In this document: positions 8,186 through 9,688 of the stretch, in pieces
Numbering within the stretch: the stretch's first letter is position 1
How the letters are laid out: each line of letters opens with the position of its first letter
Assembly (NCBI GenBank): GCA_018712885.1
Contig: DVGE01000232.1
Location: forward strand, 1 to 9,688
Reading direction: 5' to 3'
Source: Candidatus Pullichristensenella stercoripullorum
GTDB lineage: Bacteria; Bacillota; Clostridia; Christensenellales; Aristaeellaceae
DNA length: 9,688 nt
Translations under genes and position numbers: made by a program
Notes under the pieces: generated by a model
The model's database searches: none
Told to the model about the DNA's origin: nothing
What the model saw: only the letters and a program-made list of their open reading frames with translations

Positions 8186-8218
8186 GGTCTTGTCTCCTTT
8201 TCATGTTTCCTGTAAATG

Positions 8219-8246
8219 ATTCTTCCACGGGCGGCGAAAATCCTTC
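8219..8246 (-). promoter_or_regulatory. Candidate SigH-type promoter of the regulator-tldD-pmbA unit
   Basis: On the minus strand GAAGGATTT (8246-8238), 12 nt, then GAAGAAT (8225-8219) fits the B. subtilis SigH consensus RnAGGAwWW-N11/12-RnnGAAT at every specified position, as I recall that consensus. The implied start near 8212 gives a leader of about 27 nt to the regulator ATG. No convincing sigma-A promoter is seen between the preceding terminator and the gene. The match is by eye only. Confidence 0.5.
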
Positions 8247-8266
8247 ACCCCAACGAGATCTCTGCC

Positions 8267-8302
8267 AAAATACAAGCGTGCGCGCCCACGGGGGACGCGC
8301 AC
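8267..8302 (-). terminator. Probable intrinsic terminator after the FloA-associated gene
   Basis: On the minus strand GTGCGCGTCC (8302-8293) pairs with GGGCGCGCAC (8287-8278) across a 5-nt loop, ten pairs with one G-U. GCTTGTATTTT follows, an interrupted but T-rich tail. It lies 13 nt after the upstream stop codon and would separate that unit from the regulator gene. Confidence 0.6.
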
Positions 8303-8315
8303 ACGGGCGATGTGT

Positions 8316-8909
8316 TTACAGCCGGTATCCATGCGGCCGCAGCGCCACGGGGCGGGCGAGCGCTTCCGCCGTGATCACGGCGCGGCGCATCTCCGCCGCG
8401 GTGAGTTTCGGCTGGTTTCTGACGTGCGAGGCGGCGTCCAGCAGCACCGGGAGGGTGTCCGGGGCCTGCTCGCGCGGCGTCGCGCGCTGGCGTGGGGGCC
8501 GGTCGTCGTGGGGGAGCGAGCCGCCCACGCAGCCGTCGGCGTAGGCGACGCTCTTGCCCTCCGTATCTACCTCGTGGGGCATGGAACCGCCTGCGCAGCC
8601 GTCGGCAAACACGGGGCTCGCGCCCTCCGCCGCGGGCTTTGCCGCGCTGACGGGCGTGGGTTTGGGTTTGAGCGTGTACTTCTTCGCTGCGCCCTTGCCG
8701 CGCTCCCTGGCCAGCACTTCCCGCACCTCGGGCGGGAAGGCCTCTTCCCAGTCAACTTCCTTGCGCGCCGGATCGTAGCCGGCCTTTTTGACCGGCGCGG
8801 CCTGCGGCCTCTGCGCCTGTCCGGGACGCTTTTCCGCGGTCTTTTTGGCGTTTTTGGCCACTGCGCCGATCACGGAGATGAGCACGAAGAGTATGGCGAT
8901 GACATCCAA
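8316..8909 (-). CDS. Hypothetical membrane-anchored protein with duplicated ADGC-GGS-PH motif, downstream of floA
   Basis: I do not recognise a named family. The 197-residue protein starts with TTG at 8909-8907, chosen because AAGGAGG lies seven bases upstream and the resulting N-terminus is a clean hydrophobic segment (MDVIAILFVLISVIGAVA, residues 1-18). No ATG in this frame gives a comparable start. A basic, Ala/Pro/Lys-rich disordered region follows (19-93) with a short acidic patch DWEEAFPPEVREVL (53-66). ADGCAGGSMPH (102-112) is then repeated as ADGCVGGSLPH (124-134). The C-terminus ends in a helix-like segment (about 169-191, LTAAEMRRAVITAEALARP). The gene lies 63 nt after floA and is probably co-transcribed, which suggests a role at FloA membrane domains. 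This is inference from context only. Confidence 0.85.
   Translation of the reverse strand: MDVIAILFVLISVIGAVAKNAKKTAEKRPGQAQRPQAAPVKKAGYDPARKEVDWEEAFPPEVREVLARERGKGAAKKYTLKPKPTPVSAAKPAAEGASPVFADGCAGGSMPHEVDTEGKSVAYADGCVGGSLPHDDRPPRQRATPREQAPDTLPVLLDAASHVRNQPKLTAAEMRRAVITAEALARPVALRPHGYRL
8508..8627 (-). repeat. Internal duplication encoding EG-S-ADGC-GGS-PH
   Basis: Residues 95-112 and 117-134 of the FloA-associated protein are diverged copies with a 22-residue period. Both keep E-G, S, A-D-G-C, G-G-S and P-H at equivalent places. The DNA copies have diverged (for example cagccgtcggc is shared on the + strand while flanks differ), so the duplication is not recent. Confidence 0.8.
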
Positions 8910-8934
8910 GCGCGTCCCTCCTTTCTATCGGCCG

Positions 8935-8957
8935 GGAGGGCGGGATCGCCGCCCTCC
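8935..8957 (-). other. Intercistronic hairpin between floA and the next gene
   Basis: GGAGGGCGG and CCGCCCTCC form a perfect 9-bp stem around a 5-nt loop in the 63-nt gap. No T-run follows on the minus strand, so it is unlikely to be a full intrinsic terminator. It could stabilise or process the transcript, or attenuate the downstream gene. Confidence 0.6.
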
Positions 8958-8972
8958 GCGGGTGCGTGCGGT

Positions 8973-9688
8973 TTACTTCTTGCCGCCGTTCTGTTCGTCG
9001 AGCGGCTTGGCCACGGTGGCGTCCGTGCCGGCGATGGATTCGCGCATGCGGGTGTCGGAGATGACGTTCTGCATGTTGTAGTAGTCCATCACGCCCAACT
9101 TGCCCTGGCGCAGCGCCTCGGCCATGGCGCGCGGCACTTCGGCCTCGGCCTCGACCACGCGGGCGCGCATCTCCTGCACGGCGGCGATCATTTCCTGCTC
9201 GTGGGCAACGGCCATGGCGCGGCGTTCCTCGGCCTTGGCCTGGGCGATGCGGCGGTCGGCCTCGGCCTGGTCGATCTGCAGCTGCGCGCCCACGTTGCGG
9301 CCCACGTCCACGTCGGCGATGTCGATGGAGAGGATCTCAAAGGACGTGCCCGCGTCCAGACCCTTGGCCAGCACCGTGCGGCTGATGAGGTCGGGGTTTT
9401 CCAGCACTTCCTTGTGCGTGGGCGAAGAACCGACGGTAGTGACGATGCCCTCGCCAACGCGGGCGATGATGGTTTCCTCACCGGCGCCACCGACGAGACG
9501 GGCGATGTTGGCGCGTACAGTAACGCGGGCCTTGGCGCGCAACTCGATGCCGTCTTTGGCAATGGCGGCAACCACAGGCGTTTCAATCACCTTGGGATTG
9601 ACCGACATCTTCACAGCCTCGAGCACATTGCGGCCGGCCAGGTCGATGGCACGGCTCTGCTCAAACTCCAATGGAATCTGCGCCGATT
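8973..9688 (-). CDS. floA: FloA-type flotillin (SPFH domain), C-terminal part (cut by right edge)
   Basis: FloA organises bacterial functional membrane microdomains and influences membrane fluidity, secretion and signalling. About 237 residues are visible and the N-terminal membrane region lies beyond the right edge. The segment aligns closely by eye with B. subtilis FloA: RAIDLAGRNVLEAV, MSVNPKVIETP, TVRANIARLVGGAGEETI, ARVGEGIV, ILSIDIADVDVG, then the Ala/Glu-rich coiled-coil region with IAQAKAEERRAMAVA, VVEAEAEVPRAMAEALRQG and GVMDYYNMQN. A TTG at 9671 is not the start: the frame continues upstream as SAQIP into the edge, also matching FloA, so this leucine is internal. The C-terminal tail ends NGGKK. 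The operon continues into the small membrane protein gene. Confidence 0.96.
   Translation of the reverse strand, partial: SAQIPLEFEQSRAIDLAGRNVLEAVKMSVNPKVIETPVVAAIAKDGIELRAKARVTVRANIARLVGGAGEETIIARVGEGIVTTVGSSPTHKEVLENPDLISRTVLAKGLDAGTSFEILSIDIADVDVGRNVGAQLQIDQAEADRRIAQAKAEERRAMAVAHEQEMIAAVQEMRARVVEAEAEVPRAMAEALRQGKLGVMDYYNMQNVISDTRMRESIAGTDATVAKPLDEQNGGKK

Noticed and set aside
9669..9671. TTG as the start of floA, making a 232-residue gene
   Set aside because: The frame continues upstream to the edge with residues that match FloA, and there is no ribosome binding site, so this is an internal leucine.

Overview
The window reads as GC-rich chromosomal core sequence from a Gram-positive, Clostridia-like member of the Bacillota. 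The evidence is a compact purE-purC-purF-purM cluster, a PurF with a propeptide and four Fe-S-type cysteines, a LytR-CpsA-Psr (LCP) wall protein, a FloA-type flotillin, a LytTR response regulator, and strong AGGAGG ribosome binding sites. All supported genes lie on the minus strand, so transcription runs from high to low coordinates. I cannot name the genus from sequence alone.

Layout in transcription order. (1) 9688-8910: the C-terminal three quarters of floA, cut by the right edge, then an intercistronic hairpin. (2) 8909-8316: an unrecognised TTG-started protein with an N-terminal membrane segment and a duplicated Cys-containing motif, followed by a likely terminator. (3) 8185-4685: a LytTR response regulator, tldD and pmbA (tldE), tightly packed. 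A sequence matching the Bacillus SigH promoter consensus lies just upstream of the regulator. (4) 4548-3211: an LCP gene with its own strong sigma-A-type promoter embedded in a large dyad, ending in a clear intrinsic terminator. (5) 3014-1: the purine operon purE-purC-purF-purM, driven by a near-consensus promoter surrounded by repeated CGAAC-type boxes like the PurR PurBox. It continues past the left edge.

The pur genes encode early and middle steps of de novo IMP synthesis (PRPP amidotransferase, AIR synthetase, PurE carboxylation, SAICAR synthetase). No purK lies between purE and purC. The regulator-tldD-pmbA unit couples a transcription factor type often linked to peptide signalling with a two-subunit protease known for processing unfolded peptides. 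This is the most suggestive functional grouping here. FloA and the small membrane protein may act together at membrane microdomains.

I see no mobile elements, CRISPR arrays, tRNA or rRNA genes. No intergenic stretch exceeds 300 bases. Most of the content is ordinary core genome. The points worth a second look are the regulatory sites, the LytTR-TldD-PmbA coupling, the in-frame tldD/pmbA junction and the repeat-bearing FloA neighbour.
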